Assembly (NCBI GenBank): GCA_035498405.1
Contig: DATKAE010000132.1
Span: forward strand, 53,563 to 117,562
Direction of reading: 5' to 3'
Origin: DATBFU01 sp035498405
GTDB taxonomy: Bacteria; Acidobacteriota; Thermoanaerobaculia; UBA5066; Gp7-AA6
Length of the DNA: 64,000 nucleotides
Position 1 is the stretch's first letter; each line of letters starts with the position of its first letter. The notes below the pieces were generated by a model. The model ran no database searches. It saw nothing but the letters and a program-made list of their open reading frames with translations, and was not told where the DNA came from. A program made the translations under genes and the position numbers. Shown piece after piece: positions 24,364 through 32,670 of this stretch.

Positions 24364-24990
24364 TCACTTCCATCGGGCGATTCCGGTTCGACCCGCGCGC
24401 ACCTTGTCGCCGCGCCGGACGAGGATCTCAACCTCATCGGGGGCGAACAAGTCGACGCGCGAGCCGAACTTGATCATGCCGATTCGCTGAGCGCGCGCGA
24501 GCTCGTCTCCGGGTCGCGCCGTGAAAACGATCCGGCGCGCGAGCGCCCCGGCAATCTGCTTGAACGTGACGGTCCCGCGCGCCCCCCCGACGGTGATCCG
24601 GTTCTGCTCGTTCAGCGTCGATGCCTTTTCGTCGAAGGCGGCCATCTTCTTGCCGGGGCTGTAGGAGTAGTGCGTCAGGCGGCCCGTAATGGGGGAGCGG
24701 TTGACGTGGCAGTTGAAGACCGACATGAAGATGGAGATCCGGCGCGCGGCGCCCGCCGGCGCTTCCGGGGCCGACTCGATCGAGAGAACCGTTCCGTCGG
24801 CGGGCGAGACGATCGTCTCTTCCCCGCCCTCCGGGGATCGTTCGGGGTCGCGGAAAAACTGCAGCAGAAAGACGAGAAGGAGCAGGCAAAAGACGGCCAC
24901 GGCCGGCTGTCGCAAGAGGAGAGCGGCCGCCGAAGCCGCAAGGGCGACGCCGAGGAAGGGCCAGCCCTCCCGGGCGATCGGAATCTTCAG
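24364..24990 (-). CDS. psd: phosphatidylserine decarboxylase proenzyme, short (archaeal-type) form
   Basis: This enzyme decarboxylates phosphatidylserine to phosphatidylethanolamine. The self-cleavage site that yields the pyruvoyl cofactor is the Gly-Ser of MIKFGSRVDLF. Other conserved parts are FFRDPER, SPADGTV, SIFMSVFNCHVNR and SPGKKMAAF. The only in-frame ATG/GTG/TTG near the front is TTG 24915, which would cut off the conserved KIPIAREGWPF opening of this subfamily. Translation more likely starts at CTG 24990, which overlaps the TGA of the upstream DUF465 gene as CTGA, giving 208 residues and one or two N-terminal membrane helices. No ATG or GTG is available in frame in that area. Confidence 0.9.
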   Translation of the reverse strand: MKIPIAREGWPFLGVALAASAAALLLRQPAVAVFCLLLLVFLLQFFRDPERSPEGGEETIVSPADGTVLSIESAPEAPAGAARRISIFMSVFNCHVNRSPITGRLTHYSYSPGKKMAAFDEKASTLNEQNRITVGGARGTVTFKQIAGALARRIVFTARPGDELARAQRIGMIKFGSRVDLFAPDEVEILVRRGDKVRAGRTGIARWK

Positions 24991-25211
24991 TGGGCGACCC
25001 CGCCGCGATGGCTTCGGGCGATTTCCTCCATTCGGTCCTTGAGGAGGAGTTTCTCCTTCTTCAGACGCTTTTCCTCGAGCTCTTCGTCCTCGGAAAGGCG
25101 CGTCTTGCCGGCGAGAGCTTGGAGCCGCAGCTCATGATCGCGGTGGGATTCGAGCAGGCGACGGTATTCCGCGTCGATCTCCGTCAGGTCCTCCGAGTGG
25201 GCTTGGTTCAT
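24987..25211 (-). CDS. DUF465 (YdcH-like) small coiled-coil protein
   Basis: This 74-residue, highly charged helical protein matches the DUF465 pattern: a Leu/His start (YRRLLESHRDHELRLQAL), a short turn KTRLSEDEELEEKRLKKEKL, and LKDRMEEIAR at the end. The cellular role of the family is unknown. It starts at ATG 25211 with AAGGAGG 8 nt upstream. It overlaps psd by 4 bp and lies 62 bp downstream of rimI in the same direction. Confidence 0.82.
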   Translation of the reverse strand: MNQAHSEDLTEIDAEYRRLLESHRDHELRLQALAGKTRLSEDEELEEKRLKKEKLLLKDRMEEIARSHRGGVAH

Positions 25212-25273
25212 CGCTCGATCCTCCTTAAGTTGTTGAATTGGGTTCGGGAAGACGGGCGGGTCACGACCGAAGT

Positions 25274-25783
25274 CTAGCGGCGGAAGAAGGGCGTTTCAAC
25301 CGGCAGGGCGGCGACCGGCAAGACCAGGGCGAAGGCGTCCTCCCCGTCCTGGTAGTACGCCTTGCGCCGATAGGCCTCTCGGAAACGATACGAACGGTAG
25401 AACTCTCGCGCCGTCGTGTTCGAAACGCGAACCTCCAGAGTCACCGTGGTCGCTTTCGTGGCGCGGGCGCGCTCGAGGGCGTCCTCGAGCAGCCGGCGGC
25501 CGTAGCCGAGCCGTCGCAACTGCGCGTCGGTGGCGATCTTGTTGATGTGGAACTCGTCGTGGAGCGAAATGGCAAAGAGATAGCCGCCGACGAGAGGAGG
25601 CGGACCGTCGGGGCGCACGAGCACGCGAGCGTAGCGAAAGGCCTCTCCGAGCTCACTCTCGAAGAACTCGCGCTTCCAGGGGACCGGGAAGGACTCCTGC
25701 TCGATTCGAGCGATCTCGTCCAAATGGGCGGCCTCGGCCGGGACCAGGCGGTAGTCCGCCGGATCCGGCCTACGCAGCGCCAT
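25274..25783 (-). CDS. rimI: ribosomal-protein-alanine N-acetyltransferase RimI-type (GNAT)
   Basis: This 169-residue GNAT acetyltransferase probably acetylates the N-terminal alanine of ribosomal protein bS18. The acetyl-CoA loop is QLRRLGYGRRLLEDAL, and the C-terminal half has VTLEVRVSNTTAREFYRSYRFRE, typical of RimI. It overlaps the tsaB 3' end by 14 bp; the tsaB-rimI pairing is common in bacteria and supports the call over other GNATs. rpsR, which would encode the substrate, is at 44.2 kb. Confidence 0.88.
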   Translation of the reverse strand: MALRRPDPADYRLVPAEAAHLDEIARIEQESFPVPWKREFFESELGEAFRYARVLVRPDGPPPLVGGYLFAISLHDEFHINKIATDAQLRRLGYGRRLLEDALERARATKATTVTLEVRVSNTTAREFYRSYRFREAYRRKAYYQDGEDAFALVLPVAALPVETPFFRR

Positions 25784-26420
25784 GCTTCTCCTCCGCGGCG
25801 CTCGTCCGAGCGTAGATGGCGTGAAACGGATCAGAAGTCGCCGGGCGGGGCGCGCGGGCCACGGCGAGCGCGAGGGCGTGGGCCGGCGAGCGGGGGAGCG
25901 CCCGTCCCTGCGGCGTCAGCAGATCCCGGGGCAGCGCCACCTGGTCGTCCGTGCCAACCCGTCGGGCGGCCTCGACGCGCGAAAGCCGCGCGGCGGGCCG
26001 TCGTGCCTCGGCGCGCGGTCCCTCCAGTCCGAATTCCTGGAGAACCACCTCGCCGCGGCCGGCGTCCAATGCGGTCCAGACCGGGCCGCCGGACACGCCC
26101 CGGCAGGCCTCCGCCATGGCTTCGAAAGTCGGGACGGTCTCGACGGGGATTCCCGCCGCCCGCGAGAGACCCCAGGCGGTCGCGAGCCCGACGCGGAGTC
26201 CGGTGAAGGAACCGGGCCCGGCGCAAACCGCCAGACGCGAGATCTGCTCGAGTGAGAGACCGCTTCGCGCGAGGCAGCGGCGGATGGCGGGCAGCAGTTC
26301 TTCCGAGGCCTGGCGGTCGGGCGGAAGATTCTCTTCGAATGTCTCGCCGCGGGCGAGCAGCGCCACGCCCGGAGCGGGGCTCGCGGTGTCAACGGCGAGC
26401 ACGTTGCGTTCGTCCGCCAC
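25770..26420 (-). CDS. tsaB: tRNA threonylcarbamoyladenosine biosynthesis protein TsaB
   Basis: TsaB is the scaffold partner of TsaD in making the t6A37 modification of ANN-decoding tRNAs. The protein has 216 residues with the ASKHA-fold opening NVLAVDTASPAPGVALL and the family motif CAGPGSFTGLRVGLATAWGL near residue 68. The GTG start at 26420 has AGGAG 7 nt upstream. It is divergent from mutS across only 31 bp, where the two -10 boxes appear to overlap. The C-terminal part is Arg/Ala-rich and less conserved, as usual. Confidence 0.93.
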   Translation of the reverse strand: MADERNVLAVDTASPAPGVALLARGETFEENLPPDRQASEELLPAIRRCLARSGLSLEQISRLAVCAGPGSFTGLRVGLATAWGLSRAAGIPVETVPTFEAMAEACRGVSGGPVWTALDAGRGEVVLQEFGLEGPRAEARRPAARLSRVEAARRVGTDDQVALPRDLLTPQGRALPRSPAHALALAVARAPRPATSDPFHAIYARTSAAEEKHGAA

Positions 26421-26436
26421 GACCGTTCTCCTGTTT

Positions 26437-26446
26437 TATGCTAGCA
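26437..26446. promoter_or_regulatory. overlapping divergent -10 boxes between tsaB and mutS
   Basis: The palindrome TGCTAGCA (26439-26446) provides TATGCT (26437-26442) toward mutS and TAGCAT toward tsaB. The two genes are only 31 bp apart, so their promoters must overlap. The mutS GTG follows its -10 box by 9 nt without a ribosome binding site; tsaB has one. Confidence 0.4.
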
Positions 26447-26451
26447 GACGC

Positions 26452-29016
26452 GTGAGCGCTCCGCCTCCCCGAGCTACTCCGATGCTCCGGCAGTACTTTG
26501 AAATGAAAAACCGCGTGCCGGACGCGATCCTCTTCTACCGCATGGGCGACTTCTACGAGATGTTCTTCGACGACGCCCGCGAGGCCGCTCCGTTGCTCGG
26601 CATCGCCCTGACCGCTCGACACAAGGACTCGGACATCGAAGCGCCGATGTGCGGTGTGCCCTACCACAGCGCGGACCATCACATCGCGCGGCTCGTCGCG
26701 GCCGGACGCAAGGTGGCCGTCTGCGACCAGGTGGAGGACCCCCGAGCCGCCCGGGGGCTCGTTCGGCGCGACATCACGCGCGTCATCACTCCCGGAACCG
26801 TGCTGGACGCGGAGTCGCTTCGGCCCGGAGAGCCCTCCTACCTCGCCGCGATCCTGCCATCGGGCGAGACCAGTGAGGTCGCTTTCCTCGACGTGTCGAC
26901 CGGTCGCTTTCACGCGGGCAGCGTTCCCTCGAGCGGGCTCCCCGACCTGATGGCGCTCTTCCGGCCCCGAGAAGCACTGCTTCCGGCGGGCTCCCGGCTT
27001 CCGCCGTCGCCGGGCGCGATCGAGACGCGCCGGCCGGAGGCGTGGTTCGAGGCGGCCCTTGCCCAGGAGCGTTCCGCCGCGGCTTCGCCGGAGGTCCCCG
27101 GCGCGCGAGCCGCGAGCGCCGCGCTGGCTTACGCGCGAGAGGTGAGGCCCAACGCGCTCGTGCATGTGCGGCCTCCGAGCCCGCTGCATTTCGGCGGGCG
27201 AATGAGCCTCGACCGCTCGGCGCTCGCGACCCTGGAGGTGTTCGAGTCTTCTGACGGCGAGGCTTCGCGCAGCCTCTGCGCCCTCCTGGACCGCACGCGA
27301 ACGCCGCTCGGCGCGCGGGCGCTGCGGGAAGCGCTCGCCCGACCGTCGACGGACCCGATCGAACTGGAGGCGCGTTGGGACGCGGTCGGGGAGCTGGCGG
27401 CCGGAGCGGCGAGCCGTGAGGCGCTCCAGGCGGCCCTCGGCGAGGTCGGGGATCTCGAGCGGCGCTTTGCCCGGATCGCGGTAGGAACAGCCGGTCCCCG
27501 CGACGTGGCGGCCTGGGCCGCGGGCTTGAAGGCGGTGCCCGCGGTCCGAGCGGCGGCGGGGGAGCTCAGGGCGAATCGGTTGCGAGACCTCGCCGATGGC
27601 GTGCCGGATACGGGAGATCTCGTTCGACTCGTCGAGGAGACATTGACGCCCGAGCCCCCGGCGCTGGCGTCGGCCGGAGGCGTCATTCGAGACGAGGCGG
27701 ACGCCGAGCTCGGGCAGTTCCGAAGCCTGCGGCGCGACGCACAGGGCGCGCTGCTCGCGATCGAGGCGGAGGAGAAGAAGCGCTCCGGGATCACAAGCCT
27801 GCGCGTCCGGTACAACCGCGTTTTCGGTTACTCGCTCGAGGTGGGTCACGCCCACCGAGACCGCGTGCCCGCCGAATGGATCCGGCGCCAGTCGCTGGCC
27901 AACGCGGAGCGGTTCGTGACGCCCGCGTTGAAGGAGCTCGAGGAGAAGATCCTCGGCGCCGAGGAGCGTATCGCCGCGATCGAGGAGCGCCTTTATCGGG
28001 AGCTGCTCGGCCGGCTGGCGGCGGGAGCCGACCGCGTGGCGCAGACGGCGCGGGCAATGGCGGGGCTCGACCTCCTCGCGGCGCTCGCGCAGGCCGCGGA
28101 AGCGGGCGGCTGGGTGCGCCCGCGGCTCAGTTCGACGCCTCTGCTGCGGATCGTCGAGGGCCGGCATCCGCTGATCGAGAGCCTGAGACGGGAGGAGCCG
28201 TTCATTCCGAACGACTGCGATCTGTCCCCGGACAGAAGGATCCTCGTCGTGACGGGCCCGAACATGGGTGGCAAATCGACCTACTTGCGCCAGGTCGCGA
28301 CGGCCGTGCTCCTCGCCCAGACGGGTTGCTTCGTGCCGGCGGCCTCGATCGAAATGTCCATCGTGGATCGGATCTTCACCCGCGTGGGGGCCGCCGATTA
28401 CCTCTCGCGCGGGGAGTCCACGTTCATGGTCGAGATGCTCGAGTCGGCGGCGATCGTACGGGAGGCGACACCCCGCTCCTTGATCCTCTTGGACGAGGTG
28501 GGCCGCGGCACGTCGACCTTCGACGGGCTGTCGATCGCCTGGGCCCTGGTCGAACACCTGCACGACACGCCGGGCAAGAGCGCGCTTGTGCTCTTCGCGA
28601 CGCACTATCACGAGCTGACGGAGATCGCACTGGTCAAACCGGCGGTGGTCAACGCGACCATGGCCGTCAAGGAGACCGGGGGAACCGTGCTCTTCCTCCG
28701 CAAGGTCATCCCCGGGACGGCCGACCGCAGCTACGGCATCCACGTGGCCGAGCTGGCCGGTCTGCCGGCCGCCGTGACCGCGCGCGCCCGGGAGATCCTC
28801 CAGAACCTCGAGAAACAGGAGCTGGACGTGAAGGGGGCGCCGGTGCTCGCGCGCCGCCAGGGAGAGAGCGCCGGCGAGGGGCAGATGCTGCTCTTCACGG
28901 CGCAGGAGGAGCTCGTGCTCGAGAAGCTGCGCGAGATGGACGTCAATCGCTTGACGCCGATCGCCGGCCTCTCGCTCTTGGCCTCGCTTCAGGAGCGCCT
29001 CAAGGGCTCGGGGTGA
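26452..29016 (+). CDS. mutS: DNA mismatch repair protein MutS
   Basis: MutS recognises mispaired bases and recruits MutL. It has 854 residues from GTG 26452; ATG 26482 is ten codons inside and less likely. The mismatch-contacting Phe-x-Glu is in GDFYEMFFDD (Phe34, Glu36). The core and clamp regions precede an ABC-type ATPase domain with Walker A GPNMGGKSTYLRQ (from about 602), Walker B LILLDEVGRGTSTFDG and the switch His in FATHYHELTE. The C-terminus is short. The stop overlaps the start of the downstream nagZ-like gene (GTGA). Confidence 0.97.
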   Translation: MSAPPPRATPMLRQYFEMKNRVPDAILFYRMGDFYEMFFDDAREAAPLLGIALTARHKDSDIEAPMCGVPYHSADHHIARLVAAGRKVAVCDQVEDPRAARGLVRRDITRVITPGTVLDAESLRPGEPSYLAAILPSGETSEVAFLDVSTGRFHAGSVPSSGLPDLMALFRPREALLPAGSRLPPSPGAIETRRPEAWFEAALAQERSAAASPEVPGARAASAALAYAREVRPNALVHVRPPSPLHFGGRMSLDRSALATLEVFESSDGEASRSLCALLDRTRTPLGARALREALARPSTDPIELEARWDAVGELAAGAASREALQAALGEVGDLERRFARIAVGTAGPRDVAAWAAGLKAVPAVRAAAGELRANRLRDLADGVPDTGDLVRLVEETLTPEPPALASAGGVIRDEADAELGQFRSLRRDAQGALLAIEAEEKKRSGITSLRVRYNRVFGYSLEVGHAHRDRVPAEWIRRQSLANAERFVTPALKELEEKILGAEERIAAIEERLYRELLGRLAAGADRVAQTARAMAGLDLLAALAQAAEAGGWVRPRLSSTPLLRIVEGRHPLIESLRREEPFIPNDCDLSPDRRILVVTGPNMGGKSTYLRQVATAVLLAQTGCFVPAASIEMSIVDRIFTRVGAADYLSRGESTFMVEMLESAAIVREATPRSLILLDEVGRGTSTFDGLSIAWALVEHLHDTPGKSALVLFATHYHELTEIALVKPAVVNATMAVKETGGTVLFLRKVIPGTADRSYGIHVAELAGLPAAVTARAREILQNLEKQELDVKGAPVLARRQGESAGEGQMLLFTAQEELVLEKLREMDVNRLTPIAGLSLLASLQERLKGSG

Positions 29017-30020
29017 CCGCGTCCCTCTTCGGCGTCGGGCTGTCCGGTCCCACGATCACCCGAGCCGAGCGGGCGATCCTCGACCGGCATCCGCCGCGCG
29101 GGGTGATCCTTTTTCGTCGCAACCTCGAGAGCCTGGACCAGGCGAAGGCGCTCGTCGGGGAGCTCCGGCGGTGCGGCCTGCTCGTCTTCCTGGATCAGGA
29201 AGGCGGCCCGGTGGATCGTTTGAAAGAGATCCTCGGCCCTTCGATCTCCTTCCGCGAGGCCGCCCGCAGGGGGGTGGCGCAGCGGGCCGGGGAGCTTGCG
29301 GGAGAAGCCTGCGCGCGTTTGGGCGCCTCCGTCGATCTGGCTCCCGTCGTGGACCGGAGGATAGCCGGCGCCTCCGCCGACGTCCTCGGAGAGCGCTGCG
29401 CGTCCGACGACCCGGCGGCCATTGCGCGTGCGGCCAACGGGTTCCTGTCGGGCCTTCATTCGCGCGGCGTGGGAGGCTGTGTGAAGCACTTCCCCGGCCT
29501 CGGCCGTGCCTCGCTCGACACGCACCGGGCCCTCCCCGTCATCCCGGCCGACCGCCGGGAGCGTGAACGAGACCTCACGGCCTTCCGATTGACGCAGAAG
29601 CGCGCGAGGGCGGTGATGATTTCGCACGCGGCGGGCGGCGATGGTGTGCCGGCTTCTCTCTCGCGACGGACGGCTCACGGGCTGCTGCGCTCGACCCTTG
29701 GGTTCCGCGGCGCCGCGTTCTCCGATGATCTGGAGATGGGCGCCCTTTCCGCGTTCGGGGATCTCCCGCTGCGCTGCGTGCTCGCCTGCCGGGCCGGGTG
29801 TGACCTGCTCTTGGTCTGCAGCCGCATCGAGGAGTACGGCAGCTGCGTCGAGGCGGTGGAGCGAGACGTGCCGGCGCGCCGGCGCGCCGAAGCGGCCTTG
29901 CGCCTCGACGCTTACACCCGCCACCTGCGGCGGATTGCGGGCGCCGCCCGGCGCCCGCGCGCGGTTCCGCGTCTCATCGAGGCCATCGCGGGGCTGCGCG
30001 AGGGAGGCGAGTCGGCCTGA
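29013..30020 (+). CDS. nagZ: beta-N-acetylhexosaminidase, glycoside hydrolase family 3 (NagZ-like)
   Basis: This is a 335-residue single-domain GH3 enzyme, likely removing N-acetylglucosamine from muropeptide fragments during peptidoglycan recycling. GH3 motifs are visible: DQEGGPVDRL near residue 58, KHFPGLG with the following DTHRALP (the usual KHFPGHG...DSH), VMISHA, and the nucleophile Asp in FSDDLEMGAL. There is no signal peptide, so it is probably cytoplasmic. The third position of KHFPGHG is Leu rather than His; the catalytic His is expected in the later DTH. It is coupled to mutS by GTGA overlap. Confidence 0.85.
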   Translation: MTASLFGVGLSGPTITRAERAILDRHPPRGVILFRRNLESLDQAKALVGELRRCGLLVFLDQEGGPVDRLKEILGPSISFREAARRGVAQRAGELAGEACARLGASVDLAPVVDRRIAGASADVLGERCASDDPAAIARAANGFLSGLHSRGVGGCVKHFPGLGRASLDTHRALPVIPADRRERERDLTAFRLTQKRARAVMISHAAGGDGVPASLSRRTAHGLLRSTLGFRGAAFSDDLEMGALSAFGDLPLRCVLACRAGCDLLLVCSRIEEYGSCVEAVERDVPARRRAEAALRLDAYTRHLRRIAGAARRPRAVPRLIEAIAGLREGGESA

Positions 30021-30056
30021 GACCCGCCTCCGGCTCGACCGGCAGGCCGGCGAGTC

Positions 30057-30485
30057 CTAGAACGGCACGTCGTCGTCGTAGGTCGGCGCCTCGGCGACTT
30101 CGCTCGCCTCGCGAGCGCCGACCGGAGCGACGGCTCCGACCGCACGCGAGGCGTCGCGCGGAGACAGCATGACGACGTTGGAAGCCTTGATTTCCGTCTT
30201 GTAGCGCTTTTGCCCGTTCTGGTCCTCCCAGCTTCGGGTCTGAAGACTCCCTTCGACGTAGACCATCTTTCCCTTGTGCAGGTACTCTCCGCAGATCTGG
30301 GCCAGCCGCTCCCAGGCGACGACGTCATGCCACTCGGTCCGCTCCTGCTTCGCTCCGGAGCTGTCCTTCCAGGTCGTCGTGGTGGCAACGGAGAAACGTG
30401 CGAGGGCGGTGCCTTGCGGTGTCGTCCGAATTTCCGGGTCCTTTCCGAGATTTCCGATCAAGATCACTTTGTTGACGCTGGCCAT
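30057..30485 (-). CDS. ssb: single-stranded DNA-binding protein
   Basis: SSB coats single-stranded DNA and recruits repair and replication proteins. It has 142 residues with an OB fold starting VNKVILIGNLGKDPEIR, then ARFSVATTTTW, TEWHDVVAWERLAQICGEYLHKG and VYVEGSLQTRSWE. A short linker leads to the acidic partner-binding tip DDDVPF. It starts at ATG 30485, with AAAGGAGGG about 8 nt upstream. It is divergent from murJ. Confidence 0.96.
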   Translation of the reverse strand: MASVNKVILIGNLGKDPEIRTTPQGTALARFSVATTTTWKDSSGAKQERTEWHDVVAWERLAQICGEYLHKGKMVYVEGSLQTRSWEDQNGQKRYKTEIKASNVVMLSPRDASRAVGAVAPVGAREASEVAEAPTYDDDVPF

Positions 30486-30601
30486 GTGTTCACCCTCCTT
30501 TCAGGTGCTCGGAAGAATAATCCCGAAACCGGGGGACAGATGATGTCCGATCGATTCGCTTCCGCGGGACGCGGATCGGCTCGATAGAATCCGCGCACCC
30601 C

Positions 30602-32209
30602 ATGTCTTCCGCCTCGACCGACGAGACGCACGGCCGCCTGGTGCGCTCGGCTTCTGCCATCACCCCCTGGACACTTCTGTCCCGGCTGACGGGCTACCTG
30701 CGCGAGAAGATCGTCGCGCTTCTCTTCGGAACGAGCGCGCAGACGGACGCCTTCATCGTGGCGTGGCGGATCCCGAACATGCTGCGCGACATCGTGGGCG
30801 AGGGCGCGATGTCCTCGGCCTTCATCCCGGTCTACGCACAGATCCAGTCCACCCGAAGCGACCGGGAGGCCCGAGCCTTCGTCGGGCGGGCCCTCGGGAC
30901 GTTCGCCTTCCTGCTGGCGGCCCTGACCGTCGCGGGCATCGTGTGCTCTCCCTTCCTCGTCGACCTGCTGGCTCACGAGTTCCGCGCCCAGCCGTGGCAG
31001 TTCGCCCTCGCGGTCTCCCTGAACCGGTGGATCTTTCCGTACATCCTCCTCGTCTCGCTGGCGGCGCTCTTCCAGGGGGTCCTGAACGCCCATGGCCGCT
31101 TCGCGATCTCCGCCGCCGCACCCGTGTTCATGAACGTCGGGTTCATCCTCGCGACCCTCGCCCTCTTCTCGCGGCTCGAGCAACCCGTCTACGCCCTGGC
31201 GGCCGGTGTTCTGGCCGGAGGGGTCCTGCAGATGGCGGTGCAGTGGCCGCAGTTGAAGAGGCTCGGAGCCGTCGGGAGACCCGCGCTCGGCTGGCGAGAC
31301 CCCGACGTGCGCCGCGTGTTGCTTCTGGTGGCGCCGCGCCTCTTCGCTTACGGGATCAACACCATCAACCTGACGTTTGCGACCCGGTTCGCGACGGAGC
31401 TCGGAACGTCGAACGTTTCGCGGCTCTACTTCGCCAACCGGCTGAAGGAGCTCGTCCTGGGCGGATTCGCCGTGGCGCTCGCCACGGCGATTCTTCCCCT
31501 GCTCTCGCGCCAGGCGCTCGCCGAGGACCGGGAGGATTTCAAGACCACCCTCGCCTTCGCGCTACGCTTGATCGCCTTCGTCACGATTCCGGCCACCGTG
31601 GGCCTGATCGTGCTTCGCCTCCCGATCCTGCGTGTCTTGCTCGAGGGCGGGAAGTTCCGCGTGGCCGATACCCAGGCGACGGCTGGCGTTCTGGCGACCC
31701 TGTCCGCGGGGCTCTTCTTCTTCGCCGTCGTTCGGGTCGTGGTCCCGGCCTTCTACGCCCTGCACGAGACGCGGCTGCCAGTCGTCGCCGCGCTCGCGGA
31801 CTGCCTGGTCTTCGTCTTCGGCTGCTTCTGGCTCGTCCCGAGGATGGGTCTGCCGGGAATTGGACTGGCTGCCTCGCTGGCCGCCGGGGTGAACGTCGCG
31901 GTCCTGCTCGGCGCGCTCCGGAGGTGGCAGGGGCATCTGCGCGGAGGGGAAGTTCTCGGGTCGCTCCTGCGGATCGGAGCCGCTTCCGTGGTCATGGGCG
32001 CGGTGCTCGGCGTGGCAGACCGCGCGCTCTATCCCGCGGGCATGCGCGTCGTGCCGGCAGGACTGGTGCTGCTCGCGCTGATTCTGGGCGGCACGGTCCT
32101 GTACTGGGCCTGCGCGCACGTGCTCGGCGCCGCGGAGCCCTCGGAATTGAGAAGAATCGCCTCGAGGCGACGCGCCCGCAAGGCGGAGCCGTCCGGGGGC
32201 AGCTCGTGA
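30602..32209 (+). CDS. murJ: lipid II flippase MurJ
   Basis: MurJ moves the peptidoglycan precursor lipid II across the inner membrane. It is a 535-residue MOP-superfamily protein with about 14 helices. The N-terminal signature TLLSRLTGYLREKIVALLFG and the segment RIPNMLRDIVGEGAMSSAFIPVYAQ, including the functionally important Arg, are typical. TAGAAT (30585-30590) lies 11 nt before ATG 30602 and no ribosome binding site is visible. The stop overlaps the start of dtd (GTGA). Confidence 0.94.
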   Translation: MSSASTDETHGRLVRSASAITPWTLLSRLTGYLREKIVALLFGTSAQTDAFIVAWRIPNMLRDIVGEGAMSSAFIPVYAQIQSTRSDREARAFVGRALGTFAFLLAALTVAGIVCSPFLVDLLAHEFRAQPWQFALAVSLNRWIFPYILLVSLAALFQGVLNAHGRFAISAAAPVFMNVGFILATLALFSRLEQPVYALAAGVLAGGVLQMAVQWPQLKRLGAVGRPALGWRDPDVRRVLLLVAPRLFAYGINTINLTFATRFATELGTSNVSRLYFANRLKELVLGGFAVALATAILPLLSRQALAEDREDFKTTLAFALRLIAFVTIPATVGLIVLRLPILRVLLEGGKFRVADTQATAGVLATLSAGLFFFAVVRVVVPAFYALHETRLPVVAALADCLVFVFGCFWLVPRMGLPGIGLAASLAAGVNVAVLLGALRRWQGHLRGGEVLGSLLRIGAASVVMGAVLGVADRALYPAGMRVVPAGLVLLALILGGTVLYWACAHVLGAAEPSELRRIASRRRARKAEPSGGSS

Positions 32210-32670
32210 AGCTCTTGATTCAGAGGGTCTCCTCGGCGGAAGTTTTCGTCGGGGGAAAGTCGGTGAGCCGCATCGGAAAGGGGCTGCTCGTGCTGCTGGG
32301 GCTGGAAAAGGGAGACGACGCGGCGCTCGCCGAGGAGGCGGCACGCAAGGTGGCGGGCCTGCGAGTGTTCGAGGACGAGGCCGGGAAGATGAATCTCGCG
32401 ATCGGCGAGGTCGGCGGGGCCATCCTCGTCGTCTCGCAGTTCACATTGTCTGCGGATTTGTCGCGGGGTCGGCGGCCGGGTTTCGAACGGGCGCTGCCGC
32501 CCGGCGAGGCGCGCCCGCTCTACGAGTACTTCGCGAAAGTCGTCGGGCTTCTGGGCCTGCCGGTGGAAACGGGGGTCTTCGGCGCGATGATGGATGTGTC
32601 GTTGGTCAACGCGGGTCCCGCGACATTCTGGATCGACCTGCCGCCGCGCGCCCGCGCTAATCCGATGTGA
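32206..32670 (+). CDS. dtd: D-aminoacyl-tRNA deacylase
   Basis: This enzyme hydrolyses D-aminoacyl-tRNAs and protects translation from D-amino acids. It has 154 residues, beginning VKLLIQRVSSAEVFVGG. The two catalytic motifs are SQFTLSADLSRGRRPGF (SQFTL) and VNAGPATFWID, whose Gly-cis-Pro is retained although the usual NDGPVT reads NAGPAT. It starts at GTG 32206 inside the murJ stop. Its 3' end overlaps the convergent M50 protease gene by 14 bp. Confidence 0.94.
   Translation: MKLLIQRVSSAEVFVGGKSVSRIGKGLLVLLGLEKGDDAALAEEAARKVAGLRVFEDEAGKMNLAIGEVGGAILVVSQFTLSADLSRGRRPGFERALPPGEARPLYEYFAKVVGLLGLPVETGVFGAMMDVSLVNAGPATFWIDLPPRARANPM

Noticed and set aside
26389..28743. 784-codon minus-strand open frame opposite mutS
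   Set aside because: It is antisense to mutS and has no recognisable features.
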